Positions 18,615-28,227 of a stretch of 64,000 bases of DNA are shown piece by piece. Each line of letters begins with the position of its first letter. The first letter of the stretch is position 1. The stretch lies in contig CANLQI010000001.1 of the NCBI GenBank assembly GCA_947493325.1, forward strand, positions 1,317,375-1,381,374, given 5' to 3'. Below the pieces are notes generated by a model. The model did not search any database, had not been told where the DNA came from, and saw nothing but the letters and a program-made list of their open reading frames with translations. Both the position numbers and the translations under genes were made by a program. The DNA comes from an uncultured Sphingomonadaceae bacterium (GTDB lineage Bacteria; Pseudomonadota; Alphaproteobacteria; Sphingomonadales; Sphingomonadaceae).

Positions 18615-19868
18615 TCAGCGTGATATCCGCAACACGTTACCGCCCTGTTGCACTTGCCAGCCCTGCGACTGCAATGCGGCACTCAGACCTTCGATTGTGC
18701 CCGTATAGCTGACCCGCATGACAGATGTACCGCCCACGGCAACACTGCCGATATTGACCGAAGCCACGCCAGGAACACTGCGCAAAGCGCCCTGCGCGGA
18801 TGTAACTGCGCCCGCATCGGGCGTTGCGACCTGAACAGAGACTGTAATTGCACTTGCGGGTGGAGGTACCGGTTCGGCTGTACCCGGCGTTTCACGTGTC
18901 GTAGCTTCCGTCTCTTCGGCGGTTTCTTCCGTTTCCTGCGTCTCTTCCTCTTCCTTGGCATTCGGATCTTCGATCACCAGAGAGCTATCCGGGCGCAGTG
19001 CGCCCCGCGCGAGAGCGCCGGAATAAATGACATCAAAACGCTTCACCGCTTCGTCGAGCATTGCATCAAGACCATCGCTATTGGCAACACGCAGCTGAAA
19101 GCTGTCGAGATACCGGTTGTCAGGCCCGAAACGCGCGGTGAACTTGCCCAATATCGGCCCACCCGGCCATTGCCGCTCCAAACGCGCCACAGGCGTTATG
19201 ACATCTGCTGCGCCAAACTGGTCGAGAATAAGCCGCCACCAGATACGGCTACGGCGCTCCACTTGCCCAGCATTGAGCAGCAGCGAATCGCTGCCGCCGC
19301 CGGTGGGGCGTACATAATCGACACTGCTATCAGCTGTGCGAAAACGTGCCCAGGCGCGCTGCCATTCTGTACGGTTTTCAAATACCTGTGCAGAGCCGCC
19401 ACTCCACATGACAGGCACGACCAGCATCGGCGCGGAACGCAGCCGATTGCCCCTGATGCCCAGTATCTGCCCTGCCCTTGCGCGGTCAAACAACACGCCC
19501 AGCTTTGCAACGTAGCGGCGCGGGCCGATCTGTTCTTCTTCCACCACAATGGCCGAAACAATGGCATCCAGCGACGAATCGCTAAGCGCAGGCGCGCCGC
19601 CTCCGCCTTTTGACTGCCGCCATAATTTGACCCAGCCTTTGCGCTGTGCTTCACGCCAGCCTGACTCGCGGGCGTCGTCTGCAGATTTGCCCGCGACATT
19701 CACTTCGATGCCGGATACTTCGAAATCGCCATTGCTGGCGACAGGCGCAACCCCGCGGTCGCCCTCAATCTGCGCATAGACCAGTGCGCCGCAGCCAAGA
19801 GCCACGGCAAATAGGCCAGCCATGACCAGTTTCCGGATATTTGAACCGCTTACATTCGCACTATTCAT
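18615..19868 (-). CDS. Secreted/anchored protein with C-terminal HMA-like fold (DUF2066-like)
   Basis: A 417-residue protein: one N-terminal hydrophobic segment (about 12-32, signal peptide or anchor), a large periplasmic-looking domain beginning FEVSGIEVNVAGKSADDA, an acidic Glu/Thr-rich linker (about 305-340), and a C-terminal domain ending ALQSQGWQVQQGGNVLRISR that resembles a heavy-metal-associated fold but has no CXXC. Function unknown. It is commonly found between purM and hda in sphingomonads, and that is its place here, 46 bp upstream of hda. Confidence 0.65.
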   Translation of the reverse strand: MNSANVSGSNIRKLVMAGLFAVALGCGALVYAQIEGDRGVAPVASNGDFEVSGIEVNVAGKSADDARESGWREAQRKGWVKLWRQSKGGGGAPALSDSSLDAIVSAIVVEEEQIGPRRYVAKLGVLFDRARAGQILGIRGNRLRSAPMLVVPVMWSGGSAQVFENRTEWQRAWARFRTADSSVDYVRPTGGGSDSLLLNAGQVERRSRIWWRLILDQFGAADVITPVARLERQWPGGPILGKFTARFGPDNRYLDSFQLRVANSDGLDAMLDEAVKRFDVIYSGALARGALRPDSSLVIEDPNAKEEEETQETEETAEETEATTRETPGTAEPVPPPASAITVSVQVATPDAGAVTSAQGALRSVPGVASVNIGSVAVGGTSVMRVSYTGTIEGLSAALQSQGWQVQQGGNVLRISR

Positions 19869-19958
19869 CGTTAATTTTGACCATCATATAATCAGTTTCC
19901 ACCCTTTTGGCGATAATGCGATGGAAATCCAAGCAAGAACTGGCTAATCGCTGTATTT

Positions 19959-21071
19959 ATGAACAGCAAAGACGATAATGCCGCACCCGAAAGCTATACA
20001 TATGCAAAGGCGGGCGTGTCCATAGATGCGGGTAATGCGCTCGTCAAAGCGATTGCCCCGCTCGCCAGGGCGACGGCGCGGCCCGGCGCGAATGCTGATC
20101 TGGGCGGATTTGGCGGTTTTTTTGATCTGAAAGCCGCTGGTTATGATGACCCGTTGCTGGTTGCCGCCAATGATGGGGTAGGCACGAAAGTCAAACTGGC
20201 GATTGATTATGATCGGCATGACCATATTGGCATCGATCTGGTCGCGATGTGCGTCAATGACCTGATCGTGCAGGGTGCGGAACCGCTTTTCTTCCTCGAT
20301 TATTTTGCCACCGGCAAGCTTGAAAACGGCGTTGCCGAACGTGTCGTCGCGGGCATTGCGGAAGGCTGCAAGCACGCCGGATGCGCGCTGATCGGCGGGG
20401 AAACCGCGGAAATGCCGGGCATGTATGCGGCGGGCGATTATGATCTTGCGGGCTTTTCGGTTGGGGCTGTCGAGCGTGATCAGGTACTTAAGGGCGATAA
20501 AGTGGCGGCAGGGAACGTCCTGCTCGGCCTTGCCTCATCAGGTGTACACAGCAATGGCTACTCGCTTGTAAGGCGGCTCGCGGCGGACAAGGGGTGGAAA
20601 CTGGACCGCCCAGCCCTGTTCGACCAGGAACAGATACTGGTCGATGCGCTGATCGCGCCGACGCGTATTTACGTAAAACCGCTATTGCCGCTTATCCGCG
20701 CAGGCAAAATCAACGCCATGGCGCATATTACGGGCGGCGGGCTGCTGGAAAACCTTCCGCGTGTATTGCCAGAAGGCCTGCACGCCCATGTTGATGCAAA
20801 TAGCTGGGAACAGCCCCGCTTGATGGCGTTCCTGCAGGCTGAGGGCAATATCGAACCTGCCGAAATGGCGCGCACGTTTAACTGCGGTGTCGGCATGGTG
20901 CTCGCCGTGGCAGCAGATCAGGCGGCGGACATTACGGCCGAACTGGAAGCCGCGGGTGAAACCGTGCTCACCATTGGCGATATCCGCGAAGGCCAGAAAG
21001 GCTGCACTGTATCGGGCGGCGCGGGCACATGGGCGGCACGCAGCAACTGGTCTGAAACGCATCATGGATAA
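19959..21071 (+). CDS. purM: Phosphoribosylformylglycinamidine cyclo-ligase
   Basis: Closes the imidazole ring to give AIR in purine synthesis. 370 residues. Visible PurM motifs: [11 protein letters not shown], the catalytic loop region [36 protein letters not shown] and [19 protein letters not shown] 19959 lacks a strong Shine-Dalgarno. Its 3' end overlaps purN by 8 bp, so the two purine enzymes are coupled. Confidence 0.96.
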   Translation: MNSKDDNAAPESYTYAKAGVSIDAGNALVKAIAPLARATARPGANADLGGFGGFFDLKAAGYDDPLLVAANDGVGTKVKLAIDYDRHDHIGIDLVAMCVNDLIVQGAEPLFFLDYFATGKLENGVAERVVAGIAEGCKHAGCALIGGETAEMPGMYAAGDYDLAGFSVGAVERDQVLKGDKVAAGNVLLGLASSGVHSNGYSLVRRLAADKGWKLDRPALFDQEQILVDALIAPTRIYVKPLLPLIRAGKINAMAHITGGGLLENLPRVLPEGLHAHVDANSWEQPRLMAFLQAEGNIEPAEMARTFNCGVGMVLAVAADQAADITAELEAAGETVLTIGDIREGQKGCTVSGGAGTWAARSNWSETHHG

Positions 21072-22026
21072 AATACAGGTTGCCATCCTGATCAGCGGCA
21101 AAGGCACCAATATGGCCGCCCTGATATATGCTGCGAAACAGGATGACTGTTCCTATGAAGTCACGCTGGTCGCATCGAACAACCCGAAAGCGGAGGGGCT
21201 TGCTCTGGCCGAAGCGGAAGGCATCCAAACGTTTGCGCATAGCCATAAGGGTATGGACCGTGCGGACCATGATGCGGTGATGCATGATGCGATCATGAAA
21301 AGCGGCGCGGACTATGTAGTGCTTGCCGGATATATGCGCATACTGAGCGAAGAATTTATCTGCAAATGGCCGGGTAAAATACTGAATATTCACCCTTCCC
21401 TACTTCCGAAGTATAAAGGATTGGATACATTCCAGCGCGCATTGGATGCGGGTGACAGCCATGCCGGGTGCAGTGTGCATATTGTCACGCCTGAACTGGA
21501 TGATGGCCCCGTGCTGGCGCAGACTGAAGTCGCCATCATGGATGGAGACACGGCAGAAATACTCGCACGCCGTGTGCAATATGCCGAGCATCAGATTTAT
21601 CCGAAAACACTCGCCGCATATGTGACGCGGGAACAGGACCCTGACTGGATATTGGAACAGATACGCAGCATTGCGCTCGCCCTGCCCGAAACGCATGAAA
21701 AGGAAAGCTTCGGCGCCCCGGGTTTTCGTGTCGGGACCCAAAAAACCGGCAAATATTTCGCCTATTTCAGCCGCGACCATTTTGAACGTAAAGGCATAGC
21801 ATTGTTCGTTAAGACGAGCGGTCGCGATGAGCAGGCAGCGCTGCTCGATGTCGATCCCGATCTTTATTACAGTCCCAAATTCTATGGCGCATCCGGCTGG
21901 ATCGCAGTCCGGCTTGATACTGGCGATACCGATTGGGAGCATATCAGCGACTGGCTCGCCAAAAGCTGGCGGGTTGTGGCGCCGAAACGGTTGGTAAAAT
22001 TACAGGATATTGCGGACGAGTTTTAA
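21064..22026 (+). CDS. purN: PurN (GAR formyltransferase) fused to a C-terminal YjbR/MmcQ-like domain
   Basis: Residues 1-195 are a complete glycinamide ribonucleotide formyltransferase with ISGKGTN, the [12 protein letters not shown] active site (Asn108, His110) and Asp146 in ELDDGP. Residues about 200-315 form a second domain: [40 protein letters not shown] and [23 protein letters not shown], all typical of the CyaY-like YjbR/MmcQ family. PurN alone is about 190-215 residues, so this 320-residue protein is a fusion. There is no stop or second start between the domains. ATG 21064 overlaps purM. The role of the extra domain is unknown. Confidence 0.9.
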   Translation: MDKIQVAILISGKGTNMAALIYAAKQDDCSYEVTLVASNNPKAEGLALAEAEGIQTFAHSHKGMDRADHDAVMHDAIMKSGADYVVLAGYMRILSEEFICKWPGKILNIHPSLLPKYKGLDTFQRALDAGDSHAGCSVHIVTPELDDGPVLAQTEVAIMDGDTAEILARRVQYAEHQIYPKTLAAYVTREQDPDWILEQIRSIALALPETHEKESFGAPGFRVGTQKTGKYFAYFSRDHFERKGIALFVKTSGRDEQAALLDVDPDLYYSPKFYGASGWIAVRLDTGDTDWEHISDWLAKSWRVVAPKRLVKLQDIADEF

Positions 22027-22044
22027 TTCTAGAGGAAGACAATA

Positions 22045-22521
22045 ATGTTAAAATTATATCGGCTTACTAATGAAATGAAAGAATATTGGGAAACATGGGA
22101 GCATGAAGGCAAGCATACAATCCACTTTGGCAAGTTAGGAACTAATGGAGAAATGGAAGTAATTAGACCAAAGTTTTTAAAATCCGCAACATCTATAATA
22201 CAACAGAAAGTTGATTCTCTTTGTTCTCAAGGATTTGCACCTATTGCGCCGGAAGAGCACGATATTTTGATGATTGAATATAGAGTTGAAGGAATGGGAA
22301 ACGCAGCAGACATTGATAAACGACACAGCCTAGAAGCCCGCATGAACGAAACTCTCGGTTGGACGGGTCTAGGTGCGTGCGACGGTGGAAGTATAGGCAG
22401 TGGAACTATGGAAGTATGCAACTTCGTAGTTGATTTCGATCTTGCTAAGTCAATTATAGAAATTGACTTAGCAGATACTGAGTTTTCTGATTACACACGC
22501 ATATACAAAGAAGAAATTTAG
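22045..22521 (+). CDS. Small AT-rich gene with WGR-like N-terminal region, function unknown
   Basis: 158 residues with strong AGAGGA ribosome site. Residues 1-60 (YWETWEHEGKHTIHFGKLG, then FLKSATSIIQQKVDSLCSQGF) resemble a WGR domain, a nucleic-acid-associated fold. Residues about 75-155 are a second unit with LEARMNETLGWTGLGACDGG, a pattern I associate with small proteins of unknown function. The coding sequence is clearly richer in A and T than its neighbours, with codons such as ATA and TTA, suggesting recent acquisition. It is wedged between purN (18 bp) and convergent ndk (6 bp). Confidence 0.7.
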   Translation: MLKLYRLTNEMKEYWETWEHEGKHTIHFGKLGTNGEMEVIRPKFLKSATSIIQQKVDSLCSQGFAPIAPEEHDILMIEYRVEGMGNAADIDKRHSLEARMNETLGWTGLGACDGGSIGSGTMEVCNFVVDFDLAKSIIEIDLADTEFSDYTRIYKEEI

Positions 22522-22527
22522 CCTAGC

Positions 22528-22950
22528 TTACCCGACAATCTCGTCTTCGTTAAAGAAATACGCGATTTCGATGGCGGCGTTTTCGTCGCTGTCACTGCCG
22601 TGCACGCTGTTCGCTTCGATGCTTTCGGCAAATTCCTTGCGGATCGTGCCTTCGGCTGCGTCCGCAGGATTGGTGGCGCCCATAATGTCGCGATTGGCCT
22701 GCATCGCATTTTCGCCTTCCAGAACCTGGACGACAACCGGACCGGAAATCATGAAATCGACCAGTTCACCAAAGAAAGGACGCTCCTTGTGCACCGCGTA
22801 AAAGCCTTCAGCCTGTTCGCGGGTCATCTGGATACGCTTACTGGCGACAACGCGCAGGCCGGCATCTTCCAGTTTCTTGGTAATCGCACCCGTCAGGTTG
22901 CGGCGGGTCGCGTCAGGCTTGATGATTGAAAATGTACGTGTCACGGCCAT
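22528..22950 (-). CDS. ndk: Nucleoside diphosphate kinase
   Basis: Balances NTP pools by phosphate transfer through a phospho-histidine. 140 residues from ATG 22950 (GGAG upstream). N-terminus [13 protein letters not shown], and the active-site/hexamer motif [20 protein letters not shown] containing the catalytic His. An upstream in-frame ATG at 22965 would add MEISL, which is not conserved. Confidence 0.97.
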   Translation of the reverse strand: MAVTRTFSIIKPDATRRNLTGAITKKLEDAGLRVVASKRIQMTREQAEGFYAVHKERPFFGELVDFMISGPVVVQVLEGENAMQANRDIMGATNPADAAEGTIRKEFAESIEANSVHGSDSDENAAIEIAYFFNEDEIVG

Positions 22951-23054
22951 GAGGGAAATCTCCATAAAATAGGCGTTAAACTGTTGCCGAGGCCCCTAGC
23001 CGCGATTTTGCTGCACTGCAAGAAAAAGCGGCGCGGGCCATTAGAAAAACACGC

Positions 23055-23567
23055 CTATTTCTCTTTGCCCGCTGTCAGCATGATCATATTGCCATCATCA
23101 CCGGCTTCATTGACCATGATGGATACGGTGGTGCCATCTTGCGCGGTCCCCGTCATCATTGACATTTTATCGGCAGTGACTTCGGTTTCGACTTTGATGG
23201 CATTGCTGGAAAATGCGTCTCTATAATATTTCATTACTGCGTCTTTATCTGCTGATGTCTCCATTTGGACCATGGCAGCGCCTTCCAAATCCTCCGACGC
23301 GCTCATGTTGGCGGAACTCAGGATTTTTGCGCCGGGGTATGTGGTGATTCCATCGGGAAGGTTGGCACTGACATCCTTGCCCGCGTTGACCGTGACATTG
23401 CCGTCACTGGTGGTAATTTCAACGGTGCTGTTTTCACCGTCTCCATCAACCGAATATTCGGTTACATTGCCTTCGTCATCGGTAAAAGTTCCGGAACGCT
23501 CATTGCTGCATGCGGTGAGCGCAAGACCAGCGATTATAGCGGTACCGACAGGAATTTTACGTAACAT
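23055..23567 (-). CDS. Lipoprotein of unknown function
   Basis: 170 residues with a lipoprotein signal (MLRK, hydrophobic core, lipobox LTAC with Cys near 20). The mature part contains an acidic, Gly/Thr-rich segment of beta-like repeats (GNVTEYSVDGDGENSTVEI) and a C-terminal domain with DKDAVMKYYRDAFSSNAI, of the type found in sphingomonad proteins with a beta-strand/helix fold. No enzymatic motif seen. Stands alone between ndk and holC. Confidence 0.75.
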   Translation of the reverse strand: MLRKIPVGTAIIAGLALTACSNERSGTFTDDEGNVTEYSVDGDGENSTVEITTSDGNVTVNAGKDVSANLPDGITTYPGAKILSSANMSASEDLEGAAMVQMETSADKDAVMKYYRDAFSSNAIKVETEVTADKMSMMTGTAQDGTTVSIMVNEAGDDGNMIMLTAGKEK

Positions 23568-23627
23568 GTTCCTCTCCCGTAGATTATTGTGCTGCGATCA
23601 TAGCGGAACATCCCGGCAAATGATATG

Positions 23628-24068
23628 TCATGGCCCCTCCACCCAGCGCCCGCCATCCTGCTTCCAGAATTTGCGGGCTATATCCCCGTCTTCACCCAAT
23701 TTGCGCCATGTCGCCCGGGCCATATCAATGTCATCGCGGCCAAACAGATAGAAAGCACGGTCAAAACTGGTCGCTTCATCACGCCAAGCGCCATCGGCAA
23801 GCGCAATAAAGGCAGCGCCATTGTGGTTTGTGGGCGTGTCATTGAGCAGAATTGGCTGCGTGGTTTCACGGGGAGAGCCCGCGAAATCATGCGCAAGAAA
23901 ACTGTCCGCCGGCCCTGACCACAACGCCTCACTCACAGCCGAAAGCTGTTCTTCATTTGCGGACACCACAAGCAAACGCCTACCACTATCCAGCGTCTTT
24001 TGCGCCAGAAGCGTCAGTATTTTTTCAGCCGGGTCATGGGTGAGCTGATAGAAATCGACTTGCATCAT
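23628..24068 (-). CDS. holC: DNA polymerase III subunit chi
   Basis: Chi links the clamp loader to SSB. 146 residues starting MMQVDFYQLTHDPAEKILTLL, with RRLLVVSANEEQLSAVSEALW and a C-terminal FYLFGRDDIDMARATWRKL. ATGs at 24068 and 24065 are both possible; the longer open frame to 24203 runs inside pepA and is not coding. It follows pepA by 25 bp and the two are probably co-transcribed, as is common in Proteobacteria. Confidence 0.85.
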   Translation of the reverse strand: MMQVDFYQLTHDPAEKILTLLAQKTLDSGRRLLVVSANEEQLSAVSEALWSGPADSFLAHDFAGSPRETTQPILLNDTPTNHNGAAFIALADGAWRDEATSFDRAFYLFGRDDIDMARATWRKLGEDGDIARKFWKQDGGRWVEGP

Positions 24069-24093
24069 ATCAACCAGTTCGCCAAGTCCCGCA

Positions 24094-25563
24094 TTACTTT
24101 TCAAAATTCTCGGCGATAAATCGGTCGAGCAGACGTACACCAAAGCCAGTCGCGCCCTTGTCCCACAAAGGCCCCGCCTTGTCTGCCCAGACCATCCCGG
24201 CAATATCCAGATGCGCCCATTTCACGCCATCCTTGATATAGCGGTGCAGGAACTGCGCCGCCGTGATCGAACCTGCACCGCGGGGACCTACATTCTGCAT
24301 ATCCGCAATCGGGCTGTCGATTAGTTTGTCATAGGCCTTTGAAATCGGGAAGCGCCATAGCGGATCGCCCGAAGACTTGGCGGCAGCGTTCAGCTTGTCC
24401 GCAAGACCATCATCATTGGTAAACATGCCGGCATGTTCGTGGCCCAGCGAAATGATGATCGCACCTGTCAGTGTTGCCAGATCAATCACATATTCGGGGT
24501 CATATTCTTCCTGCGCCCAATGCAGCGCGTCGCACAGTACCAAACGCCCTTCAGCATCGGTGTTGATAACTTCAATCGTCTGGCCCGACATGCTGGTGAC
24601 GACATCGCCGGGACGCTGCGCATTGCCATCAGGCATGTTTTCAACCAGCCCGCACACGCCCACGACATGTGCTTTTGCCTTGCGGCCTGCCAGTGCTTTC
24701 ATCGCACCTGCCACGGCGCCCGCGCCGCCCATGTCCCATTTCATATCTTCCATGCCCGCACCGGGCTTCAGCGAAATGCCGCCGGTATCGAATGTCACGC
24801 CTTTGCCTACAAACACAACCGGTTTATCATCCGCGCCTTCGCCTTTCCAGCGCATGGCAAGAATGCGTGATGGCCGGACAGACCCCTGCCCCACACCCAG
24901 CAGCGCGCCCATACCAAGTTTTTCCATTTCCTCATCGCCCAGCACAGTGATTTCCACGCCCAAGTCTTTCAGATGCGCGCAGCGTTCGACGAAGCTTTCA
25001 GGATAGATGATATTGGCGGGTTCCGCGACCAGTTCACGGGTTAGCGAGACGCCTTCAGCCACCGCTTGATGCACGGGCCAGGCGGCCTGCAGCGCATCAT
25101 CAGCGCCGACAACATTTACAGTTGTCAAAGTGGGGCGCAGGTTTTTGGCAAGTTTCGTACGATATTGGTCATGCCGCCATGCGCGCAGCATGATACCGGA
25201 CAAGAGGCTTGCGACCGCTTCGCCATTTATATCCGCGCCGGACAAATCAAGCGAAAGCTCTTTTGTGCCTGAGGTCAGGAACTTGGCGGTCAAAGCGCCG
25301 CCTGATTTTTCCAGATCACGGGCCAGGCTGTCTGTATCTTTATCGCCAATGCCCAATAGTACAGCGCGTATCATTTCGCCATTTTCTTCGACAAATGTAT
25401 CAAACACCTGCCCGGCCGTGCCCTTGAACCGTGCCGTTTTGGCCGCTTTTCGAACCAGATCATTTTGCGCCAACGGGATATTCGCGGTGTCCAACCCTCC
25501 CTTGTTTACTGGAAAGCAGATTGTGTCTGCATTATCGGTACCGGGCTGGAACTGTATTTTCAT
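24094..25563 (-). CDS. pepA: Leucyl aminopeptidase (M17)
   Basis: Cytosolic bimetallic aminopeptidase of about 489 residues. Visible M17 motifs: VGKGVTFDTGGISLKPG (Lys and Asp metal/catalytic residues), NTDAEGRLVL, and DLATLTGAI. I chose ATG 25563 (MKIQFQPG); ATG 25572 nine bases upstream is equally open and closer to AGGA. Divergent from lptD, with about 185 bp of shared upstream DNA. Confidence 0.94.
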   Translation of the reverse strand: MKIQFQPGTDNADTICFPVNKGGLDTANIPLAQNDLVRKAAKTARFKGTAGQVFDTFVEENGEMIRAVLLGIGDKDTDSLARDLEKSGGALTAKFLTSGTKELSLDLSGADINGEAVASLLSGIMLRAWRHDQYRTKLAKNLRPTLTTVNVVGADDALQAAWPVHQAVAEGVSLTRELVAEPANIIYPESFVERCAHLKDLGVEITVLGDEEMEKLGMGALLGVGQGSVRPSRILAMRWKGEGADDKPVVFVGKGVTFDTGGISLKPGAGMEDMKWDMGGAGAVAGAMKALAGRKAKAHVVGVCGLVENMPDGNAQRPGDVVTSMSGQTIEVINTDAEGRLVLCDALHWAQEEYDPEYVIDLATLTGAIIISLGHEHAGMFTNDDGLADKLNAAAKSSGDPLWRFPISKAYDKLIDSPIADMQNVGPRGAGSITAAQFLHRYIKDGVKWAHLDIAGMVWADKAGPLWDKGATGFGVRLLDRFIAENFEK

Positions 25564-25747
25564 GAGGTTCATCTTTCCTGCATTAAGTGCGTTTATATCT
25601 CCAGCTACCGATATAGAAACTGTACCGCTTCCCACAATCGAAAAATTTATTTTCTGTCTGGTGGTAATAGGCGCTAATGGGTTTACAGCTGGCGGCAACT
25701 GGTGCGATAGGCGAAACATGCGAAGAGATTTCGATAGCAGAAGGTGT

Positions 25748-28069
25748 ATGGCAAAGCACCCCCGGCCCGGGCGTATTTCGCGCTGCGGGCTATTCGCAAG
25801 TACAGCGGCACTCGCAGGTTTTTACGCTGTTCCTGCTTACGCTAGTGAAGCCGCGGCTTACAATTCTGCGCAAGTTGCCCCTGTATCCGCGCAGGAACCA
25901 GAGAAAGAAGTCAAAAGCGATGTTGACGCTATCGCAGACGCCATTGAGCAAAATCAGGATGTGAAGGCCGAGCGCGTTGAATTCCTCGCCGATGAACTGA
26001 TTTACGATGAAGAGACGCAAGTTGTCACCGCCACCGGCAACGTTATTCTCACCCGCGCCACACAAAAACTACGGGCCCAGAAAATCGTGTGGAACCGCAA
26101 TACCGGTGTTGTCGAAGCCATTGGCAATGTCCGTATTTCCGATGAAAATGACAATATTATCTATGGCGAGAATATAACGCTCACCGATGACATCCGCGAT
26201 GGCGCGATTGAAAATATCCTGATCGTGCTTAATCAGGGCGGCCGTATTGCAGCGCAAAGCGGCGTACGCGAAGACGGATTTATTACCCTCAACCGCGCCG
26301 TATATTCGCCTTATCCAATTGAAAAACCCGATGGCAGCCCGCGCAAGCCGACTTGGCAGATCAAGGCCGTCAAAGTCGTCTATGACCCCAATAAGGAAAA
26401 ACTTTCCTATCGCGGCGCACGGATGGAATTATTCGGCCTGCCGCTCGTACCATTGCCCGGCCTGTCGCATTCGACAAATAATCGCCCCCGCAGTGGCCTG
26501 CTAGTCCCGAATATCCGTTTCAGCCAGGCGAACGGCATCGAATATGAGCAGCCCTATTATATCGCACTGGCACCCAATCGTGACCTGACTGTTACGGGCA
26601 GCGTTTATACCGATGTGCTGCCCATGCTGAAAGCACAATATCGTGCACTGAATGAAACCGGTGCATATCAGGTGACTGGATATGCCACCGCCAGTTCGCG
26701 CATCCCTGTGGGCCAGAGCGTGCCGCTGTCCGCCGAGCGCGATTTTCGCGGTTATTTTGATGCCAGCGGAAAGTTCCAGCTCTCGCCCGAATGGGACGTC
26801 AGCGCCTCGGTGCGCCTCGCAACCGACCGCACATTCCTGCGCCGTTATGACATCAGCCGCGACGACCGGTTGCGCTCCACGTTTCAGGCCCAGCGCATTG
26901 ATGATGACAGTTATTTCTCGCTATCGGGATGGGTCACGCAAACACTGCGCGTGAATGACCCGCAGGGTCAGGTTCCCATCGCCCTGCCCATATTCGACTA
27001 TCGCAAAAGGATCGATGATCCCTTGCTGGGCGGAAAATTTGAATTCCAGCTTAACTCGCTAGCCATCGCGCGAAGCGAAGGACAAAATACACAGCGTGCG
27101 TTTGCATCCGCCCGATGGGACGTGCGCAAGCTCACTTCGCTAGGGCAGGAACTGACACTTACGGCTTATGGACGCGGGGATATATACCACAGCAGCGACA
27201 ACGCGCTTAGCCCGGCACTCATCTATCGCGGCAACCCAGGATTTGAGGCACGCGGCGTTGCCAGTATTGCTGCCGATGTCCGCTGGCCATTTGTGGGTGA
27301 GGCTTTTGGCGGCACGCAAACCATCACGCCCCGCTTTCAGATTGTCGCCACGCCGCCCACCAAGAATATTTCAATTCCCAATGAAGACGCGCGTGCCATT
27401 GAGCTGGAAGACGGCAATCTGTTCGCATTGAACCGGCTTCCGGGATATGACCGTGTCGAGGACGGGCTGCGTCTGGTCTATGGTGTGGAATGGCAATTGC
27501 GGCGTCCCGGCATGACGGTCAACGCCGTGGTCGGGCAAAGTTACCGGTTTAATGACAAGGCTACGATCCTGCCCGATGGTACGGGGCTTTCCAATACAAC
27601 ATCCGACGTTGTGGGCCGGACCGAAGTCAAATTCCGTGATTTTGTGAAATTTACGCACCGCTACCGGCTGGACAAGGACAATCTTGCTGTGCGCCGCAAT
27701 GAAATTGATGCCACCGTGGGCTCGCGCAAAAATTACGGTTCTATCGGATATTTGCGCCTCAACCGCGATATCGAAGCGGGTATCGAGGATTTGCAAGACC
27801 GGGAGGAAATCCGCGTCGCTGGCCGCACGCAGGTTGCGAAATACTGGTCTGTATTCGGATCCGCGGTCGTCGACCTGACCGACGAAGAAGAAAGCCCGCT
27901 TTCTGAATCCGACGGTTTTGAGCCGATCCGCACACGTCTTGGCGTGGCATATATAGACGAATATCTGGAATTGGGTGTGACCTGGCGGCGTGATTATATT
28001 GCCACCGGTGATGCCGAACGCGGTGACACATTTTTATTCAGGGTATCGTTTCGCAACTTGGGTTTTTGA
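25748..28069 (+). CDS. lptD: LPS assembly outer-membrane protein LptD
   Basis: Inserts lipopolysaccharide into the outer leaflet together with LptE. From ATG 25748 (AAGG upstream) it is 773 residues: signal peptide to about YAVPAYA, an acidic linker, an LptA-like beta-jellyroll (about 60-150, VEFLADELIYDEETQVVTA), then a large barrel ending RVSFRNLGF. ATG 25718 is an alternative. The open frame upstream to 25130 runs antisense through pepA and is not used. First gene of a block also holding surA, pdxA and rsmA. Confidence 0.92.
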   Translation: MAKHPRPGRISRCGLFASTAALAGFYAVPAYASEAAAYNSAQVAPVSAQEPEKEVKSDVDAIADAIEQNQDVKAERVEFLADELIYDEETQVVTATGNVILTRATQKLRAQKIVWNRNTGVVEAIGNVRISDENDNIIYGENITLTDDIRDGAIENILIVLNQGGRIAAQSGVREDGFITLNRAVYSPYPIEKPDGSPRKPTWQIKAVKVVYDPNKEKLSYRGARMELFGLPLVPLPGLSHSTNNRPRSGLLVPNIRFSQANGIEYEQPYYIALAPNRDLTVTGSVYTDVLPMLKAQYRALNETGAYQVTGYATASSRIPVGQSVPLSAERDFRGYFDASGKFQLSPEWDVSASVRLATDRTFLRRYDISRDDRLRSTFQAQRIDDDSYFSLSGWVTQTLRVNDPQGQVPIALPIFDYRKRIDDPLLGGKFEFQLNSLAIARSEGQNTQRAFASARWDVRKLTSLGQELTLTAYGRGDIYHSSDNALSPALIYRGNPGFEARGVASIAADVRWPFVGEAFGGTQTITPRFQIVATPPTKNISIPNEDARAIELEDGNLFALNRLPGYDRVEDGLRLVYGVEWQLRRPGMTVNAVVGQSYRFNDKATILPDGTGLSNTTSDVVGRTEVKFRDFVKFTHRYRLDKDNLAVRRNEIDATVGSRKNYGSIGYLRLNRDIEAGIEDLQDREEIRVAGRTQVAKYWSVFGSAVVDLTDEEESPLSESDGFEPIRTRLGVAYIDEYLELGVTWRRDYIATGDAERGDTFLFRVSFRNLGF

Positions 28070-28227
28070 AAATATCGTTTTTGGAAATATCTAGGTACGG
28101 GAACCGGCATCGAGATCATTTCTTGGCTTTTGAAGGGAAAAGCCCTAACGATCAGCTTGCTCAGGTTGGGTTAAGCCTTATCATGGCATTGCAGGCTTTA
28201 TATTCAATAGATAATTAATGAGATTAT

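Noticed and set aside
18648-19613. 321-codon plus-strand open frame
   Set aside because: It is antisense to the secreted HMA-like protein gene, is rich in Arg, His and Cys and has no domain-like pattern.
28125-28144. Terminator after lptD
   Set aside because: GGCTTTT/AAAAGCC forms a 7-bp stem but no U run follows and it may just be chance in an AT-rich gap. Not listed as a feature.
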